This document shows positions 44,047 through 51,848 of a stretch of 64,000 nucleotides of DNA, piece after piece (within the stretch, counting starts at the first letter, position 1; every line of letters begins with the position of its first letter). The notes below the pieces were generated by a model. It was not told the origin of the DNA. It saw nothing but the letters and a program-made list of their open reading frames with translations, and ran no database searches. Origin of the DNA: JOPF136 sp963773835 (GTDB taxonomy: Bacteria; Acidobacteriota; Terriglobia; Acidiferrales; UBA7541). Position numbers and translations under genes: made by a program. The stretch covers positions 62,001 through 126,000 of the forward strand of contig CAVZCQ010000002.1 of assembly GCA_963773835.1 (NCBI GenBank), in the 5' to 3' direction.

Positions 44047-45261
44047 ATGCCCCAGCCCGAGCCAACACCCCAGACAACCCTAGCTTTGATCTTTGGGGCA
44101 AGCTGGTTTCAGCACTCCTCAAAGCTTGCTGCCGGAAGGGCCTTTCTCAACTCAGCTGCGGACTTCCGAGACTATTTGACAGCCTCTAGTGGGCTGGCCA
44201 TCCCTCGCAATAACGTATGCTGGCTTTTCGATGATGGTCGCTCACCGAGCGACCAGCTTGTGTATATGGCGAGATTTCTTGAAAGCAGGTCAGGCAATCT
44301 GCGGGACCAGCAAACCCCACCGCGGGACTTAATTGTGTACTACGTGGGACACGGATTGTTTCCTACCTCGGACCAGACATATTACCTGGCAATTAAGGGA
44401 ACGGAAGAAGGGAACGAGGGTTTGACCAGTATACGTGCAAGTGAGTTAGCCTCGGTTATCAAGATTCGCGCTAGATTTCTGCGAAGATTTTTGATCCTAG
44501 ATTGCTGCTTCTCGGCGACTACATATAAAGAGTTCCAATCGGGACCGCTCCAGACGGCCCGCCTTAAACTTCTCGATGAACTTCCCCAAAGCGGTACTGC
44601 GCTTCTATGTTCTTCCAGTCCACATGATCCCTCGCTCGCTCCGCAAGGTCTTTCTCACACCATGTTCTCCAATGCCCTCCTAAAAGCGCTCCGTTGTGGT
44701 GACCCGTACTTTGGTGCGCAGATGTCACTTAGCGAAGTAGGTGACTTGGTCAAAAAACTTCTTCACGAACAGTGTCCGGAGAACTGGGTTCGTCCTGAGA
44801 TACACTCTCCCGACCAAAGAGAGGGAGACATCGCTGGCATACTGATGTTTCCTAATGCCGCCTACTCGAACCAGGAGGCGGAGGAAGCACGACAGAAAGT
44901 CCAAACAGAACGTAAAGCAACAGAGGAAATTGAAGCGCGAGAGCGAACAGAAACTGTGAGCAAGGCTCGTGCGGCGGAGGAAACACGGCAGAAGGTAGAA
45001 GCGGAACGCAAGCCTCGGGGCACAGAAGCAGTGATGCAAACGCAGTATGTGAGGTCCGAAAATAGCCTCGCGCGCCGGTCCCTTTCAGTCAGTGACAAAG
45101 TAATTTCCATATTTATTATGCTGTCTTTCTGTGTACTTACGGGCTGGACCGCCCTTCAGGACTTTAGCGAATCAGACATCGGCTACGGTAGTTTCTGGGC
45201 GTTACTTTCCGTGTTTTTTGCTGCGGGCGTTTTCTTTCTCGGAGCTTCTTCCAGGAAATAG
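44047..45261 (+). CDS. Membrane-anchored caspase-like (C14) peptidase
   Basis: A 404-residue protein. Residues 10-270 form a caspase/metacaspase fold: ALIFGAS start, then DLIVYYVGHG with catalytic His102 and FLILDCCFSA with Cys154 in the expected place. A charged coiled coil with an internal duplicate (EEARQKVQTERK, EETRQKVEAERK) spans 276-325. Two transmembrane helices lie at about 351-371 and 383-400, so the peptidase would face the cytoplasm. Its GGAG ribosome-binding site lies inside the end of the upstream gene, implying coupled translation. Likely the effector of the module. Confidence 0.85.
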   Translation: MPQPEPTPQTTLALIFGASWFQHSSKLAAGRAFLNSAADFRDYLTASSGLAIPRNNVCWLFDDGRSPSDQLVYMARFLESRSGNLRDQQTPPRDLIVYYVGHGLFPTSDQTYYLAIKGTEEGNEGLTSIRASELASVIKIRARFLRRFLILDCCFSATTYKEFQSGPLQTARLKLLDELPQSGTALLCSSSPHDPSLAPQGLSHTMFSNALLKALRCGDPYFGAQMSLSEVGDLVKKLLHEQCPENWVRPEIHSPDQREGDIAGILMFPNAAYSNQEAEEARQKVQTERKATEEIEARERTETVSKARAAEETRQKVEAERKPRGTEAVMQTQYVRSENSLARRSLSVSDKVISIFIMLSFCVLTGWTALQDFSESDIGYGSFWALLSVFFAAGVFFLGASSRK

Positions 45262-45334
45262 CGGCGCGGAGCTGACAGAGTTCTGCTTGTGACGACTCCC
45301 CCTTGCTTAAGTATGATTGCCCGCTCTCATCGAG

Positions 45335-45413
45335 CCGGACCTCACGCGACGCGGGGAGCGACGATCCCATAACTAAAACGAGGGGGTGTAGCAGTTTTCC
45401 CCTTCGTATAGCC
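45335..45413. repeat. Right inverted repeat of the caspase island
   Basis: Core 45382-45413; its reverse complement differs from the left core at 2 of 32 bases. The outer junction leads into repeat and kinase-remnant DNA. Confidence 0.85.
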
Positions 45414-45424
45414 AACCTCTGCCG

Positions 45425-45432
45425 TGCGTTGA
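45425..45432. repeat. Possible 8-base target-site duplication, right copy
   Basis: TGCGTTGA, a direct repeat of 42153-42160. Finding an 8-mer match within about 20 bases on each side by chance has a probability of order 1 in 150, so the match is suggestive only. Confidence 0.35.
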
Positions 45433-45466
45433 CTGGATTGGGGGCGCAGCCTAACATGTGCGGCGC

Positions 45467-45706
45467 ATGACGCCACCGGAAAAGCTGGACGGCAAGACCG
45501 TATCCCATTACCGCATCCTGGAAAAGCTGGGCGGGGGCGGGATGGGTGTGGTCTATAAGGCCGAGGACGCGTCGCTCGGGCGGCTGGTGGCGCTGAAATT
45601 CCTTCCTCCAGAGCTGGCCCAGGATGCGGGGGCGCTGGGCGAGAGGGGCCGGGCGACGATACCGCGCTGCGGAGAGACTCGCCGGCAGCGGGTCATTTTG
45701 CCCTGA
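45467..45706 (+). pseudogene. Ser/Thr protein kinase N-terminal remnant
   Basis: Reads MTPPEKLDGKTVSHYRILEK then LGGGGMGVVYKAEDASLGRLVALKFLPPELAQDA. This is the first three beta strands of a Pkn-type kinase with an intact glycine loop and the ATP-binding Lys (VALKF). Homology stops abruptly after about 55 residues, and the frame ends 25 codons later in unrelated sequence. No HRD or DFG motif follows in any frame. Truncated, possibly by the same events that placed the caspase island beside it. Confidence 0.75.
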
Positions 45707-45767
45707 TGGACCCAAGGAATGGCCTTCGCTTTCCGCTGCTGGCGTGTTTTGAGGGAGTGGGGCGCGC

Positions 45768-45789
45768 GCACAGACTGGATTGTCTGTGC
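45768..45789. repeat. GCACAGACT..TGTCTGTGC hairpin repeat
   Basis: One base different from 22709-22730, same GGAT loop, same orientation. It sits between the kinase remnant and the FecR-like gene. Confidence 0.75.
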
Positions 45790-45927
45790 CACGGGGCAAA
45801 ATGAGCCGCTCCCAACCCGCCGCGCGGCTTGACAGAGAGGGCGGTTCTGTTAGCATCACTGCGGCACTTGGGCGCGCGGATGTGCCTGCTGCGCAACGTG
45901 CCGGCTTTCAGGGAGAACCATACAGGC

Positions 45928-46647
45928 ATGCAGTTTCGTCCATTGCTCGCCACGATTCTGAGCGCCACGCTTCTAGCCCTTCCTTCTCTCTCCGCACCAC
46001 AAACCGTCGCTGTCGCGGGACCCAGCAAATCCGCTCTTGCCCGTGGGAGCGAACTGAGCCAGGGCACAAACGTGTTCAACGGCGACGCGGTGGAGGTCGG
46101 GCCGGGCGGAGGAACGGTGCTGCTGCTGGGGCACAATGCTTCGGTGCAAGTGGCCAGCGACAGCGCAGTGCGGATATTCCGCTGCGGGGAGAATTCCGTG
46201 GTGCAACTGCTGCACGGGCAGATGACGTTCCGGTCCACGACGCAGCGGCCGGTGGAAGTTCAATTCGGCGACGCGGTGATCCGTCCCACGGCGGGCCAAC
46301 AGGTGATCGGGACGGTGTCGCTTACGTCGCCGACGACGGCGAGCATGACGGCGCAGCAGGGTTCGTTCACCGTGACCGCGGCACACGAGGGGAAAAGCGT
46401 GCTGGTGAATCAAGGCGAGACGCGGCAGGCAACGCTGACGACTCCCGCGAACCTGGCCAATCCCAACCCGCCCATCTGCGGAGTGGCGGCTGCGGTAGCC
46501 ATGCAACCAGCCACGACCGCGTGGGTGATCATCGGGCTGGGAGCGGCGGGGGTGGGCACGGGCCTGGCGCTGAGCGGCCACCAGACTACGTTGACGTGCA
46601 CGCAAAAAGGCGCGCTGGTGAGCCCGTACGCGTTCCCCTGTCCCTGA
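45928..46647 (+). CDS. FecR-domain-like secreted protein
   Basis: A 239-residue exported protein. The signal peptide is MQFRPLLATILSATLLALPSLSA. A FecR-like beta domain follows (about 40-150: GSELSQGTNVFNGDAVEVGPGGGTVLLLG, then a region of HGQMTFRSTTQRPVEVQFGD type) and a C-terminal hydrophobic segment (AWVIIGLGAAGVGTGLAL, about 195-212). ATG 45928 is chosen because it begins the signal peptide. Such proteins are frequent in Acidobacteriota. No sigma factor or TonB receptor is adjacent, so a FecIR role is not supported. Confidence 0.7.
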   Translation: MQFRPLLATILSATLLALPSLSAPQTVAVAGPSKSALARGSELSQGTNVFNGDAVEVGPGGGTVLLLGHNASVQVASDSAVRIFRCGENSVVQLLHGQMTFRSTTQRPVEVQFGDAVIRPTAGQQVIGTVSLTSPTTASMTAQQGSFTVTAAHEGKSVLVNQGETRQATLTTPANLANPNPPICGVAAAVAMQPATTAWVIIGLGAAGVGTGLALSGHQTTLTCTQKGALVSPYAFPCP

Positions 46648-46722
46648 GCCGCATACCGTAAATCAGACCGAACGAAGACCCGGGCGAGGGCGTGGTGTGT
46701 GTATCAGGCCCATCCGTGGCGC

Positions 46723-47994
46723 TCAACGCACCGTCACTCGAGGATTGACGGACATGCCGAGGCGCAATTGATGGTCCTTGTTCTCGCCCGGCTCGAGGAC
46801 GATCTTGACAGGGATGCGCTGGACAACTTTGACGTAGTTGCCGGTGGCGTTTTCCGGCGGGAGCAGGCTGTAGCGCGCGCCGCTGGCGCCGGCGATGCTG
46901 TCCACGTGGCCGCGGTAGCTGCGGCCGTTGGTGTCAACGGAAATGCTTGCCGGCTGACCGGGGCGCATGTACTGCAGTTGCGTCTCCTTGAAGTTGGCGG
47001 TGACCCAGATGTCGTTCAGGGGGACGACGGAGAGCAACTGCTGTCCGGGCTGGACGTACTCACCGACTTCCACGTTCTTGTTCACGATGCCTTCCGAAGG
47101 AGCCAGTATTTTGCAATAGCTGAGGTTCAATTTCGCCTGCTCGAGTTCGGCGCGCTTCTGCTCCACTAAGGCGGTACCGGAGTGAACGCGGGTCTGGGTG
47201 ATGGCCACTTGGCGGGGTCCGGTGCGCGCGGAGGCGAGGGCGGCCTGGGACTGCTTCAGACGCTCGCGAGCCTGTTCGGCCTGCTGTTCCGCGGCCAATA
47301 GCGCGGCACGGGAGCCGGCCACTCCGGCGGTGCTGGCGCGGGCGGCGGCCAGCGCCTGGTCGTATTGCTGCTGGGAGACTTCCTGCTTGACCACGAGCTG
47401 GCGGTAGCGTTCCAGGTCCGCCTGGAGCTTGACGTCGTTCGCTTCCGCCTGCTGGAGGTTGGCGCGCATCAGTTCCACTTGCCTCTCCGCGGCGCGGATG
47501 CCCGCAGCCGAACTCTGCACGTCTGCTTCTGAGGAGCGGATGAGGCTGGAGGTGGTGATGGAAGTGACTGGGACGTTGATGGCCTGTCCTTCCGCAGTGG
47601 CTTCGGCATCGGCGAGCTCCGCCTGTGCTTTGTCCACGGCAACCTTGTAATCGGTGGGGTCGATCTCGACGAGCACATCGCCGGGATGAACGGCCTGGTT
47701 GTCGTCCACGTTGACCTTGATGACGTAACCGGAAATGCGGGAGCTGACCAGGTGGATGTGGCCGTCGATTTGGGCGTCGTCTGTGGATTCGTACTGGCGG
47801 AAATAGAGCCAGGCGCCGAAAGAGCCCGCAATCAGAACGGCGAGGACGAGGAGCACCAGCCACTTGGCGCGGGATTTGGGCGCCGGAGGCGCAAGCGGAG
47901 GGCGGCGCGGCGCGGTGCGGGTTTCGTTGGCGAGCTCGGCCGATGGGTCCTGCGGCGCGTCCTTCACGGGATCATCGTGGCTGTCGGATTCCAT
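46723..47994 (-). CDS. HlyD/EmrA family membrane fusion protein
   Basis: A 423-residue periplasmic adaptor. A charged/Pro-rich cytoplasmic start precedes a membrane anchor at about 44-65 (KWLVLLVLAVLIAGSFGAWLYF). The lipoyl-like half YESTDDAQIDGHIHLVSSRISGYV comes next, then a long alpha-helical hairpin (about 120-260) and the second half (APSEGIVNKNVEVGEYVQPGQ). The motif set matches EmrA-type adaptors. The partner tolC is 3 bases upstream on the same strand, but the expected inner-membrane EmrB-like transporter is not downstream. Confidence 0.92.
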   Translation of the reverse strand: MESDSHDDPVKDAPQDPSAELANETRTAPRRPPLAPPAPKSRAKWLVLLVLAVLIAGSFGAWLYFRQYESTDDAQIDGHIHLVSSRISGYVIKVNVDDNQAVHPGDVLVEIDPTDYKVAVDKAQAELADAEATAEGQAINVPVTSITTSSLIRSSEADVQSSAAGIRAAERQVELMRANLQQAEANDVKLQADLERYRQLVVKQEVSQQQYDQALAAARASTAGVAGSRAALLAAEQQAEQARERLKQSQAALASARTGPRQVAITQTRVHSGTALVEQKRAELEQAKLNLSYCKILAPSEGIVNKNVEVGEYVQPGQQLLSVVPLNDIWVTANFKETQLQYMRPGQPASISVDTNGRSYRGHVDSIAGASGARYSLLPPENATGNYVKVVQRIPVKIVLEPGENKDHQLRLGMSVNPRVTVR

Positions 47995-47997
47995 CGC

Positions 47998-49437
47998 TCA
48001 TTTCCCTTTCAGATATTCCGCGACGCCCACCTCGGCATTGCCGACCGCACGGGCGAGCGCGATTTTGGAGAGATCGTAGGCGTACAGGCTGGAGATGTAG
48101 GACTCGTTGGCGGCGGCCACGGCGTCTTGCGCCTGGACGACTTCGACGTTGTTGGTCACGCCGGCACGGAAGCGGTCGCGGGACTGCTCGAGAGTCTGGT
48201 TGGCCAGGGTGAGGTTGATACGCGCGACGCCGACGCGCTCCTTTGTGGCCTGCAAATCGAGGAAAGCGGCGCGCACGTCGTAGTCCACCTGGCCGCGGAG
48301 GTTTTCCAGATGGGCGCGAGTCTGATCGAGGGCGGCCTGTGCCACGAGCACGTCTCCGTGGACGCGATTGCCCTGAAAAATGGGCACGGTCAAATGGACG
48401 CTGGCGTCGAAAACGCCGTGAGTAGAGCTAGGCGTAACTCCTGCCACGCCGTAATCGCCGCTGAATCCGAGGGAGGGGAGATATTCGGCGACGGCAGCAC
48501 GGCGAGCCAGCTCCGCCGCGCGGAGCGAGGCGCGGGCGCTCAGATAATCGGGGCGCGTGGCATAGGCGCGGTCGAGCGCCTGATCGAGCGTCCAGTCTTG
48601 CATAGGTTCGTAGAGCGCCTTATCGCTGAGGGTCACCTGCTGGCCGGGAGGAAGCCCAATGACGCGGCCGAGCTGGAGTTTCTCCTTTTCGTAATCGTTG
48701 CGAGCGACGATGACCTGCTGGCGGCGCGTTTCCAACTCGACCTGGGCGCGAAGGACGTCGATCGCAGGGACCAGCCCAGCGTGAAATTGGTCGTTCGCCA
48801 GGTCGTAGAGCGCCTGGGCAGTGGCCAGCTGGGCGACAGCGGAAACCACGCGCGAAGCGCCCGCCACAGTCTCGAGGTAGATGTTCCCGACGGCGAGGAC
48901 GACCATGTCCCGCGCGTCGGCATAGCTGAGTTTGGCCGCTTCGAGGTTCGCTCCGGCGGAGCGGGCGCGGTTGATGAGACTCCAATCGAAGAAGGTCTGA
49001 TCCAGGGAGGCACGCAGGTTTACATAACCGAAGGGGCCGATCACCCTGGGAATCGTGGGGATCTTAATACCCTGAGTGGCGAGGTCGACTTGCGAGGCGT
49101 TCTCGGAAAGCTGTGCCTGAGAGTTGGGGAGCAGAGCGGCGAGCTCGCGCCATTTTTCGCCGCGCGCGCCGCCGACTTCGTATCCGGCGAGCACAGCACC
49201 GAGGTTCTGTTTCAGCCCGCGCTCGATGGCTTGCTTCAAAGAAAGCACCAGCGGTTCCGCGGTAGCCTTGCCGACCGGCACGCTGCCATTGAACACGGAA
49301 GGGGATTGGGGAGAAGCGCCCATCGTGGGCGAGTTCGTTCCGGGCGCCGGCGGAGGATAGGCGGCCTGCGCGTGCGCTGCGGCGCTCAGCCCGCACGCCA
49401 ACCCCGCAGCCGCCAGCAGCCGTGCTCCGCTCTTCAT
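47998..49437 (-). CDS. TolC family outer membrane efflux protein
   Basis: A 479-residue TolC-type channel. The signal peptide (MKSGARLLAAAGLACGLSAAAHAQ) is followed by a Pro-rich linker and two outer-membrane efflux repeats of long coiled helices (around 60-270 and 275-475), ending ALARAVGNAEVGVAEYLKGK. ATG 49437 with AAGGAA upstream is preferred; a 63-codon extension is spurious. It forms a tolC-hlyD pair with the adaptor gene 3 bases downstream. Confidence 0.9.
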   Translation of the reverse strand: MKSGARLLAAAGLACGLSAAAHAQAAYPPPAPGTNSPTMGASPQSPSVFNGSVPVGKATAEPLVLSLKQAIERGLKQNLGAVLAGYEVGGARGEKWRELAALLPNSQAQLSENASQVDLATQGIKIPTIPRVIGPFGYVNLRASLDQTFFDWSLINRARSAGANLEAAKLSYADARDMVVLAVGNIYLETVAGASRVVSAVAQLATAQALYDLANDQFHAGLVPAIDVLRAQVELETRRQQVIVARNDYEKEKLQLGRVIGLPPGQQVTLSDKALYEPMQDWTLDQALDRAYATRPDYLSARASLRAAELARRAAVAEYLPSLGFSGDYGVAGVTPSSTHGVFDASVHLTVPIFQGNRVHGDVLVAQAALDQTRAHLENLRGQVDYDVRAAFLDLQATKERVGVARINLTLANQTLEQSRDRFRAGVTNNVEVVQAQDAVAAANESYISSLYAYDLSKIALARAVGNAEVGVAEYLKGK

Positions 49438-49607
49438 AGGTTTCCTTGTATCGAGAGATTCAACCGGCGCCCCGGCCGGGGTACCCCGCCTCCGACCCAG
49501 CGAACGCAACTGTTCTTGGATGCAGGGGCGGGCTGCTGGTCGCAGCCTAGCGGGCCCGCACCGGAGCCTGGTCCCCGATCTCCGGGAAGCTGGCATAATA
49601 CCCGGCG

Positions 49608-50765
49608 ATGGCGAATCAGCGAACACTTTTGCGGTGGCTGCGGGCGCGCGAAGACGCGATGACGCGCCTCGTGGGCCGATTCGTCCGCATCGAGTCTTCC
49701 AGCTACGACCGGGCGGGAGTGAACCGTCTGGTTGACGCGCTCGCCACGGAATGGAAAAAGCGCGGCGCGCGGGTGGAACGGATCCGGCCGGCCGGGGCGG
49801 CGGAACGCGGAGACGTGCTGCGCTGCGAACTCGCGCCCGGGCCTGGCGCTGCGACGGGGCAGATTCTGGTTCTCGGGCACACGGACACGGTGTACGAACG
49901 CGGCACGCTCGATCACATGCCGTTTCGGATTGGCCGCGGAAGGGCGTATGGCCCCGGAACGTTGGACATGAAGGCAGGCCTGGCCATCGCGCTCGCGGCA
50001 GTGGACGCGCTGCACGCGGCGCGGGTGGCGCCGCGCCGGCGGATCGTCTTCCTGTGGACGCCGGACGAAGAAATCGGGAGTAGGGCGTCGCATGCGGCCA
50101 TCGAGCGCGAGGGGCGCCGCAGCGCCGGTGTTCTGGTGCTCGAACCGGGCACCGGCCCGCGCGGAAAATTGAAGACGGCGCGCAAAGGCGTGGGCGAGTT
50201 CACACTGGAAGTGACCGGGCGCGCAGCCCACGCGGGAGTCAATCCGCGGGCGGGTGTGAATGCGGTGCACGAACTCGCGCTGCAAATCGTGCGCGTGGCG
50301 CGGTTCGGGGATCGGCGCAGGGGGATTACCGTCAACACGGATGTGATCGAAGGGGGCACGCGCACCAACGTGATTGCGGAGCGCGCGCGGGCCCGCGTGG
50401 ATGTTCGCTGCGCGCGCGCTGCGGATATTCCCCGCCTCACGGCGCGGTTTCGCGGGCTGCGCCCTATTCTTCCGGGTGCGCGGCTGCGGGTGAGCGGGGG
50501 GATCGATCGTCCCCCGATGGAACGGCGGATGGCGGAGCGGCTGTTTGCGCAGGCGCAGGCCCTGGGGCGCGAACTGGGAATGCGAATCGAGGAATCCTCC
50601 ACGGGAGGAGGCTCGGACGGGAATTTCACCGCGGCGCTGGGCGTGCCGACGCTCGACGGCCTGGGCGCTGCTGGTGCGGGAGCGCACACGCCCGGCGAAT
50701 ACATCCGCACTCGTTCGCTGGCGGAACGCGCTGCACTGCTCGGGGCACTCCTTCACACGCTATGA
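49608..50765 (+). CDS. M20 family metallopeptidase (carboxypeptidase G2-like)
   Basis: A 385-residue di-zinc exopeptidase. LVLGHTDTVYERGT provides the first zinc His/Asp, YGPGTLDMKAG the bridging Asp, and WTPDEEIGS the catalytic Glu pair. A dimerisation domain (about 185-290) is inserted, and a final THTPGEY-like AHTPGEY carries the last zinc ligand. Closest in type to glutamate carboxypeptidase/CPG2. No signal peptide is seen, so it is probably cytoplasmic. Specificity cannot be inferred. It is divergent from tolC. Confidence 0.9.
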   Translation: MANQRTLLRWLRAREDAMTRLVGRFVRIESSSYDRAGVNRLVDALATEWKKRGARVERIRPAGAAERGDVLRCELAPGPGAATGQILVLGHTDTVYERGTLDHMPFRIGRGRAYGPGTLDMKAGLAIALAAVDALHAARVAPRRRIVFLWTPDEEIGSRASHAAIEREGRRSAGVLVLEPGTGPRGKLKTARKGVGEFTLEVTGRAAHAGVNPRAGVNAVHELALQIVRVARFGDRRRGITVNTDVIEGGTRTNVIAERARARVDVRCARAADIPRLTARFRGLRPILPGARLRVSGGIDRPPMERRMAERLFAQAQALGRELGMRIEESSTGGGSDGNFTAALGVPTLDGLGAAGAGAHTPGEYIRTRSLAERAALLGALLHTL

Positions 50766-50993
50766 GAGTGGGGAGAGCAGCAGTCTGCAGGATATAAACT
50801 GCGGACGGCACAGAGTCTGCGCGCTGGGGGCGCAGGAAGATAATTCTCGAGTCCTGCAAATTCTACCCGGTACAAGTTGCGCCGGGCGCGGGATGTCCTG
50901 CAATTGCAATCGCTTAGAGGCGACGCTTCCGGCCTCTCCATTGCGACCAATGACCGGGGAGGCGCCTGGGTGGAGCTGAGGAGGAGGGACCTC

Positions 50994-51710
50994 ATGAACA
51001 TCATCATCCGAAAGCGATGGTTGCCGGCCGCATCTGTTGCTGCCGTGCTCACTATGGTCGGAGTTGGGCTGGCTACAGCACGATACGAGAGCCACAAAGC
51101 CACGAGCGGAGTGAGCGCGACGACCGCGGAATCCGGCAGTTCCGACAACAACGTAGCGGCTACGCAACCCGCGACGCCGACGGAGGAACAGCTGCAGATT
51201 CCGGCGGGCACGCCGATTCGGGTGCAACTGGACCAGTCGCTGGACAGTGGCAGGAACCATTCCGGCGACGTGTTCGAGGCGGAAGTGGTAGAACCCTTAG
51301 TGGTGGACAACGAGGTGGTGATTCCGGAGAAGACGCCAGTCCGCGGAATAGTTGCGGATGCACGTGCTTCGGGTCATTTCCACCATCCCGGAGTGCTGGA
51401 AGTGTCGCTGACGAAAATTAAAGTGGATGGCCACTGGCGCGACGTCGCTACCCGCAATGACTTCCGCAAAGGCGGCAGCCATAAGAAAAACAACCTGGCC
51501 TGGATCGGAGGCGGAGCGGGCGGCGGAGCGCTGATCGGAGCCGCGGCTGGCGGCGGCAAAGGCGCGCTGATCGGCGGGCCCATCGGCGCCGGCGCCGGAG
51601 CCGTCGCCGCATTTTTCACCGGAAAGAGAAACGTTCACCTGCCCGCGGAGAGCCAACTCGTGTTCCACCTCGCGCAGGCGCTGACAGTGACCCCAGCCCC
51701 GCAGGGCTGA
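50994..51710 (+). CDS. Membrane-anchored or exported protein with glycine-zipper segment
   Basis: A 238-residue protein. ATG 50994 is backed by a strong GAGGAGGGAC site. An N-terminal hydrophobic helix (WLPAASVAAVLTMVGVGLATA, about 9-29) precedes a beta-rich domain (IPAGTPIRVQLDQSLDSGRNHSGDVFEAEV, about 72-165). A Gly/Ala glycine-zipper region follows (GGGAGGGALIGAAAGGGKGA, about 172-208). The beta part recurs in acidobacterial envelope proteins, but I know no function. Possibly it multimerises in the membrane through the zipper. Confidence 0.65.
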   Translation: MNIIIRKRWLPAASVAAVLTMVGVGLATARYESHKATSGVSATTAESGSSDNNVAATQPATPTEEQLQIPAGTPIRVQLDQSLDSGRNHSGDVFEAEVVEPLVVDNEVVIPEKTPVRGIVADARASGHFHHPGVLEVSLTKIKVDGHWRDVATRNDFRKGGSHKKNNLAWIGGGAGGGALIGAAAGGGKGALIGGPIGAGAGAVAAFFTGKRNVHLPAESQLVFHLAQALTVTPAPQG

Positions 51711-51848
51711 ACGGCGCAGTTCCAAGTCCCAGCCCGCTTTCCTAACCGCAATCTTGCAGGGTTCGGAGATTTCCTGGCTCCCGCTGGCAGGCACGGGTGA
51801 TCCCGCGCTCCATCTCCGGGATGTGACTATTGAAATCCGGCCCCAGCC

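Larger units (their letters stand above)
42168..45413. mobile_element. Inverted-repeat-bounded island carrying a caspase conflict module
   Basis: A 3.2-kb block bounded by inverted repeats (42168-42243 and 45335-45413; 32-base cores match at 30 of 32). It holds three co-directional genes that are visibly richer in A and T than their neighbours, and no transposase or recombinase. It sits directly after the cytochrome stop and before a kinase remnant. The structure suggests non-autonomous (trans-mobilised) transfer, but repeat-mediated recombination is also possible. Confidence 0.6.

Noticed and set aside
45928..46647. FecR anti-sigma regulator.
   Set aside because: There is a signal peptide but no cytoplasmic anti-sigma domain, no adjacent ECF sigma factor and no TonB-dependent receptor.
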